A stretch of DNA of 64,000 nucleotides from Termitomyces sp. T153 (taxonomy: Eukaryota; Basidiomycota; Agaricomycetes; Agaricales; Lyophyllaceae): positions 62,001-126,000 of the forward strand of contig JACKQL020000023.1 of NCBI GenBank assembly GCA_018296165.2. Reading direction: 5' to 3'. The first letter of the stretch is position 1. Each line of letters opens with the position of its first letter. The notes below the pieces were generated by a model. It ran no database searches. It worked only from the letters and a program-made list of their open reading frames with translations, and had not been told where the DNA came from. Positions 20,301-32,246 of this stretch are shown in pieces. A program made the translations under genes and the position numbers.

Positions 20301-22577
20301 TACCCCTTCCACCATCATCCAAACAGATTGTATATCATCTTCCATCACATCAAATTCTTCCTCCAACCATCACCCAATTGGGTTGTCCTCAATGCAATGT
20401 CAAACTTACTAAAGCTGGTTGTGTTTTCCTCAATGAAATAACTGAACACAATGAATGTCTTACTTGCCTACACACTGACTGCCAAGCTAAGGTTGGTCCT
20501 TGTCAAAGTCTAGCTGCCATCCTCAACATAAACATTCTTTTATTTGCTGCTGATTTTTCAATTCCAATGGATGATCTTGCAAATTTTGAGTGTTTGCTAT
20601 CAATGATTTCAAAGTGTTACATGACCTACAGACAAGATCCTCCTTGTTTTAAGTCTTATCAAGAATATAATCTCAACAAAGCTCCTGAGAATTACCATGA
20701 GGCAACTCATTGTGGCAATACTGATGTCTGGCATGCTGCAATAGAACAAGAAGTATCAAGTCTTCAGCAGCAGAATGTGTTTGTTCCAGCAGAATTTACC
20801 TCCAAGTTAGAAATGTTTGGTGTTTGGTGAGTGTATGCATATAAGTACAATCCTAATAGTTCAATTATTTGTGGTTTGGAGAAAGCACAGCTTGTTGCCC
20901 AGGGTTTTAGCCAATGTCTGGAAGACTATGGGACAACTTATGCACCTGTTGCCAAGATGACCAGCATCAGGATTACCTTAGCTTATGTGGCATTGCATGA
21001 CCTCAAGATTTTCAGTTTTGATGTCAAAGTAGAAGGTGAAGGCAAAGATGATTGAATGTTGATGGGAGGAGGAGATACAGATGGTGTATCGGGAGATTTG
21101 GACTGGGAAGGAGAGGAGGGGACATGTGCCAAATTATGTATTTGTTGGAGACATCCATGGAAATTCTCATTGAAAATGACATCACAAGAGAAGTAATATT
21201 TGCCTTGTAAATCACAAATATGCCACTCAATGTGACCTTCTTCATATCCCACAAATATTGCTTTGAAATGTTGATTGTCACTCTTGTGGCATGTTTCAAA
21301 AGGGTGAAGCACAAAGCACTGACAACCCCAGACCTGAAGATACCTGGCTTTCCAAACTCTGATCCTAAGAAAGTTAATTGTGTACGGCAAGCTCTCTATG
21401 GACTCAAACAGGCTTCTCACAAATGGTATAAAGTGATATGCAAAGAACTTGAATCTTATGGCTTGACATGGTGCAAGGTCAATCATGCAGTATTTTTTGC
21501 TTCTTTCTCAACTCCACCACATTTGTCAATATTGATGCCCTTGGATTGCAAGGATCTATTCATTATCATTTGCATACATGTTGATGATGGCCTGAATATT
21601 ACCAACTCCAAATTTTTATATGACTGGATCATCTTACAGGTGCAAAAACATTTCAAAGTTAAACACTTGGGTTCTACCAGCCTTTATCTTGGCATTAGAA
21701 TTGATTGGGATCATACTCAAAAGAAATCATGGCTTTCTCAGAAGGGCTACATTCTTGATCTCATTACCACCTATTGTCTCCAAAACCCATCTCCACTACC
21801 TCTTCTGCTTGTTGGAAAATTCAAAGATTTACCTGATCACCCTCCAAATTCACTGCCAAACATTGCAGATGATAATGTTAATGTTAAGGCTCACTACCAA
21901 TGTCTTGTTGGATTGATCTTATACTTGAGTTTCTGTACTCAGCCCAATCTAGCTTTCACTGTGATGTCTCTGGGCCAATACAATGCAGACCCCTCTCACA
22001 AACATCTCTTGGCAGCAAAACATGTTCTTTGATACTTATCTGGCACCCAAGATTATGCACTTGAGTATAATTTCTCTAGGTCCTCTCCTGACCCTCCAAC
22101 TTGGCTTGTTCTTCCATCAAATTTCTGTGTGGTTGATGCTGATTGGGCCTCTGACTCTACATCTCATTGCAGTATATCTGGCTATGGATATTCTGGTCAT
22201 CAGTTAAGTTACTCATGGTTGCATTGTCCTCTACTGAAGCCAAATACATGTCAATGTCACATGCAATGTGTCAAGCCCTTTCTATTTGTTATTTCCTAAC
22301 ATCACTTAGCCTTGCCATTCCTCAACCTCTCCCTATCTTTTGTGATAACAAGAACACACTAGACATAGCAAACTCAGACTCTACAAACTCTCACTCCAAA
22401 CACATTGATATTTGCTACTATTTCATCTGGGAACACCTTTGTTCATGCTTGTTCAAAACTTCTTGGATCTCTACATCTGATATGGTAGCCAATGTTCTCA
22501 TAAAACCTCTTGGCAAAGACTTGCATTACAAGTTTGTAACATCTCTGGGTATCATTTCTCTATCCTCTTTATCTTAG
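17305..22577 (+). pseudogene. Copia-2 gag-pol (broken, rearranged)
   Basis: After a long Ser/Pro-rich, pyrimidine-rich leader frame (17305-17916), gag remnants run from about 17935 to 18770. Protease with AILDSGCTTHVI is near 19130. The GAG-pre-integrase and integrase region follows at about 19550-20250 (HLGHLACET, then MDSCGPFP, then HQQNGT). Reverse transcriptase starts near 20830 (QLVAQGFSQ, YAPVAKMTSIR), breaks at about 21035, and resumes near 21337 with ALYGLKQASHKWYK and IHVDDGLNI. RNase H is at about 22120-22577 (VALSSTEAKYMSMSH). Many stops and frameshifts are present. An inverted segment sits inside the reverse transcriptase. Confidence 0.88.
21035..21350 (-). other. Inverted copia integrase/linker segment inside the Copia-2 reverse transcriptase
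   Basis: Read on the minus strand, this segment encodes LQVWGCQCFVLHPFETCHK, then FKAIFVGYEEGHIEWHICD and a Ser/Pro-rich tail. That is the region that normally follows the integrase core in the same family. On the plus strand, the integrase stops at KPDLSYL near 20240 without this continuation, and about 35-40 residues of reverse transcriptase between FSFDVK and LKIPGF are missing here. Confidence 0.75.
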
Positions 22578-22639
22578 CTTTTCTTTCCATTTTCATGACC
22601 ACTTTGTCACTGATGGGGTTGTGTTATATGGACTGGACT

Positions 22640-22928
22640 TGATCACCTTACTACATATTCAAGTGTTTATCAGCATAGAGACACATTGACATGGCACAAC
22701 ACCTTCAGTTGTTCTCTTATTCAGACAATAGATGCTGAAGGTGTAAGTACCACTCTTGCTATTATATTATCACTATAGCTGCTGATACTTTATATATAGT
22801 CATACCTATATTTCTTAGGTATGACTAATATAGTTGTTCTCTCATTTAGACAATAGATGCTGAAGGTTCATACCTATATTTCTTAGGTTCTTTCCTTTGT
22901 TGTCAAGGTCCTCAGATCTGGTGTGGCA
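22640..22928 (+). repeat. 3' LTR of Copia-2
   Basis: 289 bp partner of 16617-16905, with eight differences by eye. Confidence 0.92.
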
Positions 22929-24050
22929 ATAAGAAATCCTTAGACTTGTTCTCTTTGGATCTTCCTCTGCCAGGTCAGTAATTAAAACTCTAGAACTTCT
23001 TGTAGATGCTGAATAGACTTTGGATCTCCCTCTGCCAGTTGTGTGACTGAGCCATAGCCTCCAGAGGTCACCCTCACACTTTCTAGGTATGCAACTTATT
23101 CACTTTCCTCCACTAGGCAGGCACTGAGGTATACATTTACTACCTTTCCACTAGGGTGTCAGATACAGGCCAGCAGCTATGTTTGCAGACACCATACAGC
23201 ACTGAATATACTTTGAATATTCTGATGCCAGCTGTATAATTAAATCATCTTCAGATATCACCCTTATAACTACCTTGCAATAATTGCTACATGGAGTTCT
23301 GGTTGAAATGTTCTTGGTTTTGCATTTTTGTTCTGTACTGAGGGCAGAATGCATGCATAGATAAACCTGTCCAAAGTTCCTGTCCACATTGGATGAAATT
23401 TTGCATGCATTTGCTGTGTGGAAATCATGTTGTGCAAGATGCATCACTGCTGGCACTGGAAACTGTTTCCAGTAGAAGAATTAAAAAAGAAACCTGTCAT
23501 ACCATTTCTTTGACAGATTTTTCCTTTGAACAAGGCTTCTTCCATTGTTTAGAGCCTTTTTCCATCAAAAATACACTGTCCAGAATTGGTATAACAGGTT
23601 TCTTTACCAGTTTTTCCCTTGGGAAACATGATTGGCTGCCAGCAGTGATATGTTATGAGTCGGTGATAATCCTGTTCCCAAAACAGCTGCAACAGAACCT
23701 ACTTAAAACTCCACTTCATTTGCAATATACACAATTTTGTATCTAAGAAATGTCCATTATATTACAAACCTCATACAATTGTAAAGGTCTACTGCTATCT
23801 TAGGTGAGTGTGTGAAACAGCCCATTTTAACAGTTTTTGTCAAGATGAAAGCCTCGAAAACAAGGTCAAGTCTATAGCAGAAAATAAAAGTGGCCAACCC
23901 ATTTGGAACAACAATGAGTAGAGTGATAATCTACATTGAACATGTATCGTAATTTTTAGGAGATTATAACTCATAATATCTAGTGTGCATCAGTGTTATC
24001 CCAATATCTTGAAGGAAAAACATACTGCACTGAAATGAGTGATTAGACAC
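22929..24050. other. Boundary region between transposon block and gene island
   Basis: No motif-bearing frame was found. CpG is rare up to about 23.65 kb and reappears towards the DBR1 3' end, so the compositional border lies here. Confidence 0.4.
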
Positions 24051-25756
24051 TCAAGGCGGAGGGTTTATCTTATTGGAAACTTGCAGTAATGTACAGAATG
24101 CCTCCGTCTGTGAATTTGTATAGTAAGATGCTATAATATCAAGTCAGTATTTACATCACACATAAAACTAAGATACTTACGTTGTGCTATGGCACCTTTC
24201 ATTTTTCCTGACTCCAATGACGCTATTGGTGGTGCGGTCACAACAAATTTCTGGCAGTCTAGAATGGCCCAACCACCATCAAGTTTATGAGGTACATTGT
24301 CATTAACCCACTTCAATTCACACTCCACTAGAGCACGAGCGTGAGTCTCAGACGGAAATGCAGCTTGCATGCGAGAAAGAGAGAAGTACGGGTGAAAAGC
24401 ACGTGTAATGGCAAGCCACACAGGGTCAAACGAGAGTGTGGGCCCTGCAGGTGAAGGCAACTTGGTCTGATTGAAACTAGGTGTAGGTATGTCAACCACC
24501 TGCAAACAGTAATTAGTGGCAAATAATAGAGAAATATTGAGTAAACACCTCAAGAAACCGACGTCTAGGAAGACATTTATCAAGGGCTAGAAATTTCGTC
24601 ACTGGTGCCACAGGAGGCAATGGCTGCACATGCTGCTCTTCATCCGAAAGAGCAATCTCATCAGGATTGTTCTTTAGAATATCTTTGTCCATTACATCCT
24701 CATTTTCAATCATGATTTCATCTGGATTGATCACTGCCGACGCTTCGGCCTCAGTCTCATTATCGCCTAGCCTTCTTGTATCATCATGTGGCACTGTCGC
24801 CTCGAAACGTGTGTGCAAATGAGCTGCAAACCACCTTTTCGGTTTAAGAGTCTTTAACAAGCCCATGAGTGGTGGCGACCCGAGACGCCCATTATCGATA
24901 TCGGCCTTGAAGTGTTTCTTGTGTCGAAGTAACCGTTGCAAATCACCGTAATGTTCGATTGATTGTGGCCAGTCATGCGAGATGAAAATGTCTGGTTGCG
25001 GAAGCTTAGAAACTAATTAATATTCTGGGAGCGCTCAACCAGAAGAGACCCACAAGTGATAATTTTCGCACACAATATTCTCGAATGTGATATATGCTCC
25101 GTTGCGCACTGTTGTCATAGGGAAACTTTTCGTGATGACCTGTATAACATCAAAGGGGTGATACTGGTTGACGCGATGGAGCTTACCGAGACGGAAGTCG
25201 TGGTCCTTATAGATACCTGACACACCAGAAATGCGGAGACCATTCACTATCACGCTTCCCGCATGCCCAAGGAAGTATATATTGGGCGCAAGCCATCCTC
25301 CGTAGTATCTGAAGCAAAGGAAGATTTCATACAGAACATCGTTACAGAGCCGATAACGCACAATTCCCATAGATAGTTCGAGGCTTCATGATTTCCGCCT
25401 ATCACAATGGTTAGAATGGGAGCTTGCCTGGCGCCAGAGTAGTATCTGTTTCACATGATAGACCGTCAGACCAGTTTTTGAATTGTAAGGTGCTACAATC
25501 CCACCTACTTGTGAAAATCCTTTATCTCCTTGTATTTCTCGGGAACAGCCATCACTTTGAGATCAGACCAGTTCCGCATGGCTTGAAAGTCGCCGCAGAT
25601 GAGCAGAAGATCCACTTTGTAACCATTCTGGTTTTCAAGTTTTGCAATATGGTCGTAGATGGCGTCCAAGTCGCCGTGACAACAGCCTTGTACTGCAATC
25701 TGAGAGATATGGTGTGAGTTCACTCATGCAAGGTCGAAAGAACCTCGTACCTTCAT
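24051..25756 (-). CDS. DBR1: RNA lariat debranching enzyme
   Basis: This metallophosphoesterase hydrolyses the 2'-5' bond of intron lariats in the nucleus. The start is ATGAAG at 25756-25751, a two-codon first exon that splices to [18 protein letters not shown]. Metal-binding motifs of the fold are visible: [33 protein letters not shown] and HLHTRFEA. Another exon contributes [14 protein letters not shown]. The C-terminal DBR1 domain includes [17 protein letters not shown] and the last exon gives [16 protein letters not shown] before TGA at 24053-24051. Introns are about 45-60 bp, with at least six. The gene lies about 200 bp downstream of, and codirectional with, the splicing-factor gene SF3B2. 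I see no disruption. Confidence 0.95.
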
Positions 25757-25956
25757 ATCGGCCCTTTGTGGCTCGTTTAAAGTCACGTCAAAATATGAGC
25801 GTGACTGTTCAGACCATCGGAATCACGTCAGATAATTGATAATTCGCAGACGTCAATGATGATCCACATCCTTGTTCTGCGAATTTCCCCCAAGATACTC
25901 AGCCAATATATAAAACGTTCAGCATGTAAAATAAAAAGTACACGAGATACTATTCT

Positions 25957-28067
25957 CTAGAATTTAAAGTCCTTCCCCTTTTTGACGTCGCGCTCTCTCT
26001 CCATCTTCTGTTTCTTCTTGGCCATTTCCTTTGCCACCATATCCGAAAAATCTTCCCTGTTCCCTCCAGGTACACCCGCAGAGCCGCGCGAGTGAGCATC
26101 GTACTTTCGGCGAAGCTCTTCCTCAGTCAAACCTTCAAGTTCACCCGCGTCGATTGATACATCCACACCATTGGCCTTGCGCTGCGAGATTCCAGTCTCA
26201 GTACAAAGTCACACTCAGTCAAGCAAGAGACTGACCTTTGTCCCTCGTTCATCACCAAGAACATGCAGAGGTGCACCCGAGACGGCGCCGACGTCGTATC
26301 CCCTTTCGCTGCCCATAAGCCCCCGGACTGATGTCTGCTTTTCGGGAACAACCTGATAAAGGGTGCGAGGGCCAGCATCCACCGCTTCCTGGACTGTACG
26401 GCCCTTGCGCAATTCCAAAAAGTCGGGAGTTTCGAGGCCACCCGCAACAGTGGAGACGACACTCGCCATACCTGAGGGTGTTTCCATACCCGATGGCGTT
26501 TGAAGCCCGTCTGCAGGTGCTGGCTCCGCTTCTTCCTCTTCCTCTTCTTCCGACTCGCTCTCTTCTTCTTCTTCCTCTGCCAAAGAAAATGATTCAGCCA
26601 AATGGATAGAAAAAATGGGAAAGCATAGATACCTTCTTCTGGTTCAAGTTCTCCCCAAGAGTTCTTGTCAATCGGTTCTCCTGCCTGCATCATGACGTTG
26701 TTTGAGTCACGAAAAGCGAGATATTGTATCCAACTGAAGTCCAACTTACTCCTGAGTCTGTAGCTTTTGGTAGAACACCAAAGACGTCACCGTACAGAGG
26801 CCGGTTATATTCATCTAGTGGCGGTTTTCCCCATCCACCAGGGTGGAAACCCCACTGCGCACTAAAAGTCCAGAGTTTCAACATTTGCCGTAGCTAGCAA
26901 AGAACACGATGCATACCCTTCAGGAATCGGACAATTCAGTCCCGGTATCCTGAGTGTTGGATAACTTGGCGGTGGTCCGAACCGCTGCATGCTGATCAAC
27001 CACGGTGGTGGAGCAAGTGGAGGAATCGATAGCGCCTCGACTAGTTCGGGCGATAGGTCTCCTGGCCTCTTTTCCTTGAGTGACGTCTCAAACTCCTTGC
27101 CCTCATAATACCTAGGATAAACCTTTAGCCGAGACAGAAGAGCGTAATCGAAAGGTACTCGCATTTCCCCAAAACCGGTAACTGGCGGCTTCGTCTGGAA
27201 TTTGAAGAACGCATCATGCAGTTTCTGATAATCAATATCGACCTTTCCCATCTTTGGCTGCACCCTTTCGCGTGTCTTGGCCTTCAGCGACATATTCGCC
27301 TCCTTTTCCTTCACCGCATCCCGCATTGTCGCAATGCCCGTGTCGGCAATATAGGCAGGAAGCTGAAACGGGGGCTTCTCAATTCCACGCTTACCCTGCA
27401 AATAGTCCCTTTTGGCGCTCCAGTGTATAGGAATTGGAACCGTGTTGCGGTAACTTTTGAGGTGAAGCAGAATCCGGGGATCGGCAGCGGTGACGTCTGT
27501 CCATTCGACAACTTCTGGTTTCTTGACGAGCTGTTTCAGCTCCGCAACCGTAAGCCTTGCCAACTTGCGTTGCTTTTTCTTCGAGAGCGGCTTCTTCTCT
27601 TCGTCAGAGTCCTCGCCGGACTCCATGTCGTCGTCCGAATAGATAACTTCGCCCTTTGATGGCACCGAAAGTTTTTCACCCTATACAGTTCAATAAAATT
27701 GAAGAACCGCAAATTATATCATGGTAGCACGTACTGTATTCTCATCTGGGGGAAGCTGGAAGCGAGCAAATACGTCGGAGAAGGCTTCAAGGGTAGAGTC
27801 ACTGAGCTCAAACTGCTCAGAGACGTACACAACATTAGAATTATCCATAATCTCCTTCTTCGAGCTGAAATCTGTCTTCTCCGGTGCGTTCTGTGCATTG
27901 CGCTTAGTCTCAAACAACCGCCGCAATATGAACTGTATATAACGCACCGTATTCGCCTCTGCCTTCTTCTGCTTCGCCTTTAACCTCCTCAGCTGATTCT
28001 TTGAACGAATCTTCGCATCCTGCTTGCCCAGAACACCATTCGCTGCTGGCGCGACCTGAGAGACCAT
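25957..28067 (-). CDS. SF3B2: Splicing factor 3B subunit 2 (U2 snRNP SF3b145 / Cus1)
   Basis: A subunit of the SF3b complex of U2 snRNP, helping to anchor U2 at the branch site. The start is ATG 28067. Six exons (28067-27735, 27680-26917, 26861-26750, 26684-26633, 26576-26236, 26181-25957) sum to 1,827 nt and 608 residues. The conserved core (DUF382 region) has VKKPEVVEWTDVTA, DPRILLHLKSYRNTVPIP and HWSAKRDYLQGKRG. The PSP proline-rich segment has PPLAPPPWLISMQRFGPPPSYP, then LNCPIPEGAQWGFHPGGWGKPP. An acidic Glu/Ser tract and a charged, lysine-rich C-terminus follow. All exon phases agree. The 5' neighbour on the same strand ends 123 bp upstream. Confidence 0.96.
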
Positions 28068-28190
28068 GAGGAGTACGTCGACGGGGAAGATAAATAGAAA
28101 GAGTTTGAAGGAGAACAGCCGTGGGAAATAGTCTGGATATAAATAATCCAATATATTTCTTACATCCTAGCTACATACAACAATCTACAC

Positions 28191-29914
28191 TCAGAAAAGC
28201 CCAGCCAAATCAGCAAATGGGTCTTTACCCTGCGGTGCAGAGTTCGAAGCTGTGGACACACTCGATGTTGGCGCCGGCACCTGGGGTTTCTGCGGATGTA
28301 ATGTCGTGCCAAATGCTCCTGCCGGTACAGGACCAGTCGGCGTGAATCCGTTACCACCAGAAAAGTAATTGGGCACTGGACGCTGTTGTTGCTGTTGCTG
28401 CTGCTGCTGATTGGGTCCAGGAGTGCTCGGGAGCATGATGGACGCCGGCGGAGTGGCAGTCACCGTCGGAGGCGTCATCGTTGGCCGTGCTATACTTGGA
28501 GCCCCAACACCACTGGCCATGAGTAGATTCATGCCGTAGCCGCTGGGATTTATGTTTGTATGTATGGCTGATGCAGCTGGTTGTGGCACAGGAGCAGCGG
28601 GAGCGGGAGTAGAAAAGAGGTAGTTGAGGTCGTTGACACCTGTGGGACCGAGAGAGACAGGATTGGGAGCGGACGAAGAACTGTCGTCAAAGTCGATAAG
28701 GGAGAGGCTGTTGGCGGCGCCTCCGGCCAATTCGGCGGGTATAGGATTTGACGCTGCTGCGTAGTCACCCTTTTTGAATGCTTCGTAGCGGCTGAGGACT
28801 GTGTTGATCTGGTCGTTGATTTGTAGGAAGGTGTCTGTAAATGTGTAATAAGGACAGATGTCGCAACGAAATGGGATAGCTACTGACCTAGTGATTCCGG
28901 GTCATCGGTTTCGGCGTCCGAGATCCATTTCTGAAGTTTGGGTCGCGCAGATGCAAGAATGGAAGATACTTGCTGTTGATTGATGAAAAGAGTTTTGGAC
29001 TTGATTCTATAAAACACATACATCATAAGCATCGCCCGGTGCAAATTGCTCGCCTCGATGTGTGTCGACATTATCAAGCATTTCATTCAACAAGATGACC
29101 TTTTGTTCCAGTTTGTTGAGTTCGGTGAGGGCTTGGGTACGATAATCGGGTTTAGCGTCTGGATTCGCGCCAGCGAGAGACTTCATGAGCTCCTGTGCGG
29201 CAGCGAGGTCGCGGGGTGTTCCGCGTCGTATCAGCTCTTGTAGTTTTGCTGACTGGGCTTGGCGATCCTCCTCTTCGAGTTCCTCTGCTGATTTGAGATT
29301 CTATAACGCGATCAACAAAGAGCTTTGACGAGCATGACACAAGACTGACTGCGGTAGCATCCACGGATGACTGATGACGATTGATTTCCCTGAAACGATA
29401 ACCTTTGAATGTCAAGAGTCTATGCATGTCCCTTATATTGCCAAGGTCCTCTCGCCACCTAGATTCTACACATATGGTATTCTTCCAGGTATGTATGAGC
29501 TCAAGGATGCGCGACATGACGGGGCCGGGAAAGGGGGGCGGACGCTCTGGAAAGCGGCGTACGAGTTCATTGAGGAACTCTTTGGTGGAGACTTGGAGGT
29601 GGAAAGGGTAGCCGCACTGCTTTACGAGGGAGTCGAGGAGGGCGAGGGCGAGGATGGCGATGTGTGGATTGCGGTGGTTGGCGAGACGAGCGACCATCAT
29701 TGCGGCTTCACGGGGACTGCTGGAGAGTCAGAGGGAGACAGGAGGACAAAGAAGGGACAGACGTGTTTGCCTTCTTGGTGTCGATGTACTCTGCGACTTG
29801 GAGATGGATTGCATAGTTTGGCTCGTGAAGAGACGGGTCGCATGCACGGGTGACGAGGATTTCCAGCGGCGATGTTCTGAGCCAGCTGTTTGTGGTTGGA
29901 CTAGAAAGCATCAT
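28191..29914 (-). CDS. GGA: GGA-type adaptor with VHS and GAT domains
   Basis: Adaptors of this type sort cargo from the trans-Golgi network to endosomes; the GAT domain binds Arf-GTP and ubiquitin. The likely start is ATG 29914. The VHS domain begins near residue 15 (SPLEILVTRACDPSLHEPNY) and continues through AAMMVARLANHRNPHIAILA and CGYPFHLQVSTKEFLNELV. The GAT helices follow (LQELIRRGTPRDLAAAQELM, then KLEQKVILLNEMLDNVD, then a coiled helix with QINTVLSRYEAFKKGDY). The C-terminus is a flexible Ala/Pro/Gln-rich linker with a glutamine run, ending KDPFADLAGLF, a clathrin/adaptor-like box. I do not see a clear GAE ear domain. Introns near 29770, 29310, 29010 and 28850 are short. Divergent from the uS8m gene, 127 bp apart. 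Confidence 0.88.
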
Positions 29915-29929
29915 GAATGGTCAGAGCAA

Positions 29930-30041
29930 TAAGCAACTACAAAACTGGAATCACTAGTTGCAAAACTGTAATAACTAGTTGCAAAACTGTAATAACTAGT
30001 CAACTACAAAACTGTAATGACCAACGTCACATGTGACAACC
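29930..30041. promoter_or_regulatory. Short bidirectional promoter with ~21-bp tandem repeats
   Basis: The 127 bp between the divergent starts of the GGA and uS8m genes carries a tandem repeat of about 21 bp with core AACTAGTTGCAAAACTGTAAT at about 29960-30000, flanked by degenerate copies. Because both start codons lie so close, both promoters must overlap this repeat. No transcription factor can be named. Confidence 0.6.
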
Positions 30042-30506
30042 ATGGTTCTCCCCTTCAACCTCTGTGCGCATCTCCAGAACGCCTTCCGTGCTCGCCACCA
30101 AAAGGTCGTCGTCGACCACAACACCCAGAACCTCGGCATCCTCTCCATCCTCCTCCGCGCCGGCTTCGTCTCCAGCGTCGTCCGCGGCACCCTCAGCGCA
30201 CCCGATCCAACCCAATTCCACACCGCAGGCAGCGCCCAGCAGAGAATATGGGCTGACCTCAAATATCGCGACGAAAAACCCGTCCTCAACCACATGGAGC
30301 TCGTCAGCAAACCCAGCAAACGCCTCTTCCTCAACCTCACCGAGCTCCGTCTAATATGCTCGGGTCGCAGAGCACAGCAAGTCAAGCCTCTGGGTATGGG
30401 AGAGATTGCCATTGTCCGCACAAGAGACAAGGAGAATCAGTGGCTCGAAGCCCGCGAAGCTCTTCAATTGGGCCTGTCAGGAGAAGTCATCTGTCGCGCT
30501 CGGTGA
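30042..30506 (+). CDS. MRPS8: Mitochondrial small-subunit ribosomal protein uS8m
   Basis: A single-exon gene of 154 codons. uS8 binds the central domain of the small-subunit rRNA early in assembly; this is the mitochondrial form. The start is ATG 30042, which opens MVLPFNLCAHLQNAFRAR. Family features: NLGILSILLRAGFVSSV near residue 35, PVLNHMELVSKPSKRLFLN in the middle, and the typical end with GMGEIAIVRT, WLEAREALQLGLSGEVICR. The length is usual for fungal uS8m. It shares a short divergent promoter with the GGA gene and converges on RPN9. Confidence 0.93.
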   Translation: MVLPFNLCAHLQNAFRARHQKVVVDHNTQNLGILSILLRAGFVSSVVRGTLSAPDPTQFHTAGSAQQRIWADLKYRDEKPVLNHMELVSKPSKRLFLNLTELRLICSGRRAQQVKPLGMGEIAIVRTRDKENQWLEAREALQLGLSGEVICRAR

Positions 30507-30724
30507 CACAAGTAAGTTTCCATCTTCTGTCCTGCTATTTCCAGAGCTGACTGCTTCTCGCCAGAAACAATTCTAGTACTACATTCTACTAATTCCATTA
30601 ATGAAAAACTCTGCAACCACACAGAAATCACCAAATCCACTTGGAAACTATTTTTTTCTCTCTTAAAGCGTACCTGTTGTGATCCACTTTCATCTATTTC
30701 CTACAGTATATACGCATACAATAA

Positions 30725-32246
30725 TCAAGCAGTAGCAAGCACTTCTGGTGCGATCCGTTGCTCCACCGAGTTCAGCTTGCCTACCCAGTCACCCAGCCGC
30801 TGCGCCAGCATCCCAATCTGCTCTCGCGAAAGCACCCGCGGTTGAACCCAGGTAATATTGGCCTTTTGGGCAACTTGATCAATAGAACCACGGATGAGCT
30901 TAAGACTACACAAAGAGCGTCAGTCTGGCGGTGCCGCGCAGCAAATCACGCATTATATACCTTAGGGCCTTCATAACCAAGTGCTCTACCTCGTCAACAG
31001 GTAACCTTGTCTCCTCTGCTATCGTCTGGAAAGTCATAGTCCTGTTGTTCGCACTTCGCTTGAATACAGATTCGATCAGAGCCATGAGGCAGATTTTCTG
31101 GCGCAGAAATGCGTAATTCTCTTGCAAAATCGGCTGCAGACACTCATTAGCAGAGATGTGGGTACATAAACATCAACTCACCTCTTGCGGGAAGAGTGGT
31201 GCAAGCGCCTCAAACTTGCCAATGCTCCCCTCATTGAACGTGAACAGTAATTTTTTGATCCACTCATGGGGCGTCCCATTTAGCGCGTCCAATATTGGAT
31301 GCATCAACTGACACATCACGCTACAATTGAGCTGACCAAGTCTTTGCAAGGGCACCAGGCGTACTCACTAGCTCGCCAAAGTTATAGATAGTGTCGCCAA
31401 GGAACGCAGATATACCCAGATCATGCGCCCTTCCCAACCTCTCTTCAGACGTCATATTCGTTTCAGGATCCACACATGCAAGGTAAAGCAGCGAATGCTT
31501 ATAGTAAGGAGCATACTCTGCCCGTGCCTGCACTGATGGTGAGGTCTGGAAAGAAGAATCATAAGCTTGAGACACACCTTGTAATAATCCGCTGCAACGC
31601 CATAATATGCCGCATTGACACCATTATCCACGTCTTCGAGTGTATCCAATATCTTCCACGCCGCATCCATATCTGTCTTCGTCCCTTCCAAATCTCCATA
31701 TAGCAGCTTCACATGTGCAATTGTCGCCAGGAGGAGTACATGTGCCTCTTGCGACTTTTCCTTATCAATCCTCGCCAACAACGACGTCAAGAACGCCAAA
31801 TGAGTTTGTGGATCTAACGCAAACAGAATGACCCTCTATCACTGATACTATGTCGAAAAAAAAAAGAAAGCGCACTATCAATCTCCTTTGACACCTTAAC
31901 CCCCATCTCTACAAGCCTCAGCTGATTTATCTTCCCCTCGAAATCCCTCACAAACCGCTCAAACACATCCACACGGTACGGCCTGCTCTGTTCGTCATCG
32001 AAGAACGTCTTCAGCTTCTGCGTCAATTGATGCCACAATCTGTAGTTTGCATTCTCGTCTCATCAGCTTCCAGCCTATATAACAAGCCGAAACGCACTTT
32101 CGTGTGTGTAGGGTGCGAAAGGACTCGAAATATGGATGTAGGGTAGATGGGGTGGCAGAGAGAGCAGTGACAATGAACTCGTCTAGCACGAGCTTTGGGG
32201 GGTTGGGTGCGTCAACTGCCATTGCTGTTGAGGACATCGTGGTCAA
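30725..32246 (-). CDS. RPN9: 26S proteasome regulatory subunit Rpn9 (PSMD13)
   Basis: A PCI-domain subunit of the proteasome lid, needed for assembly or stability of the 19S regulatory particle. The start is ATG 32246 (or 32237, nine bases downstream); the stop is at 30727-30725. Exons join LWHQLTQKLKTFFDDEQSRP, the helical repeats (LARIDKEKSQEAHVLLLATI, YKHSLLYLACVDPETNMTSE, AHDLGISAFLGDTIYNFGEL), WIKKLLFTFNEGSIGKFEAL and the PCI winged helix (MTFQTIAEETRLPVDEVEHL). The C-terminal helix ends VLATA. At least six short introns are present and every junction I tried keeps the frame. The neighbour on the other side converges 218 bp away. Confidence 0.95.

Larger units (their letters stand above)
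16617..22928 (+). mobile_element. Copia-2: Ty1/copia LTR retrotransposon
   Basis: The element is bounded by two 289-bp LTRs (16617-16905 and 22640-22928) that begin TGATCACC and end GTGTGGCA. I count eight differences between them, seven of them transitions. GGTTATGGGC follows the 5' LTR directly, the same primer-binding site type as Copia-1. The flanking 5-mers (TGGCA and ATAAG) do not match, so the original target duplication is gone or one end was exchanged. The internal region is copia-ordered but rearranged. Confidence 0.9.

Noticed and set aside
16612..22933. Target-site duplication for Copia-2
   Set aside because: The flanks TGGCA and ATAAG differ, so no duplication can be claimed even though the LTR ends are clear.
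25035..25200. Alternative DBR1 C-terminus ending [12 protein letters not shown]
   Set aside because: Splicing at the GTAAGC..ACAG intron changes the frame to the conserved [10 protein letters not shown] block, so the read-through version is not the real protein.
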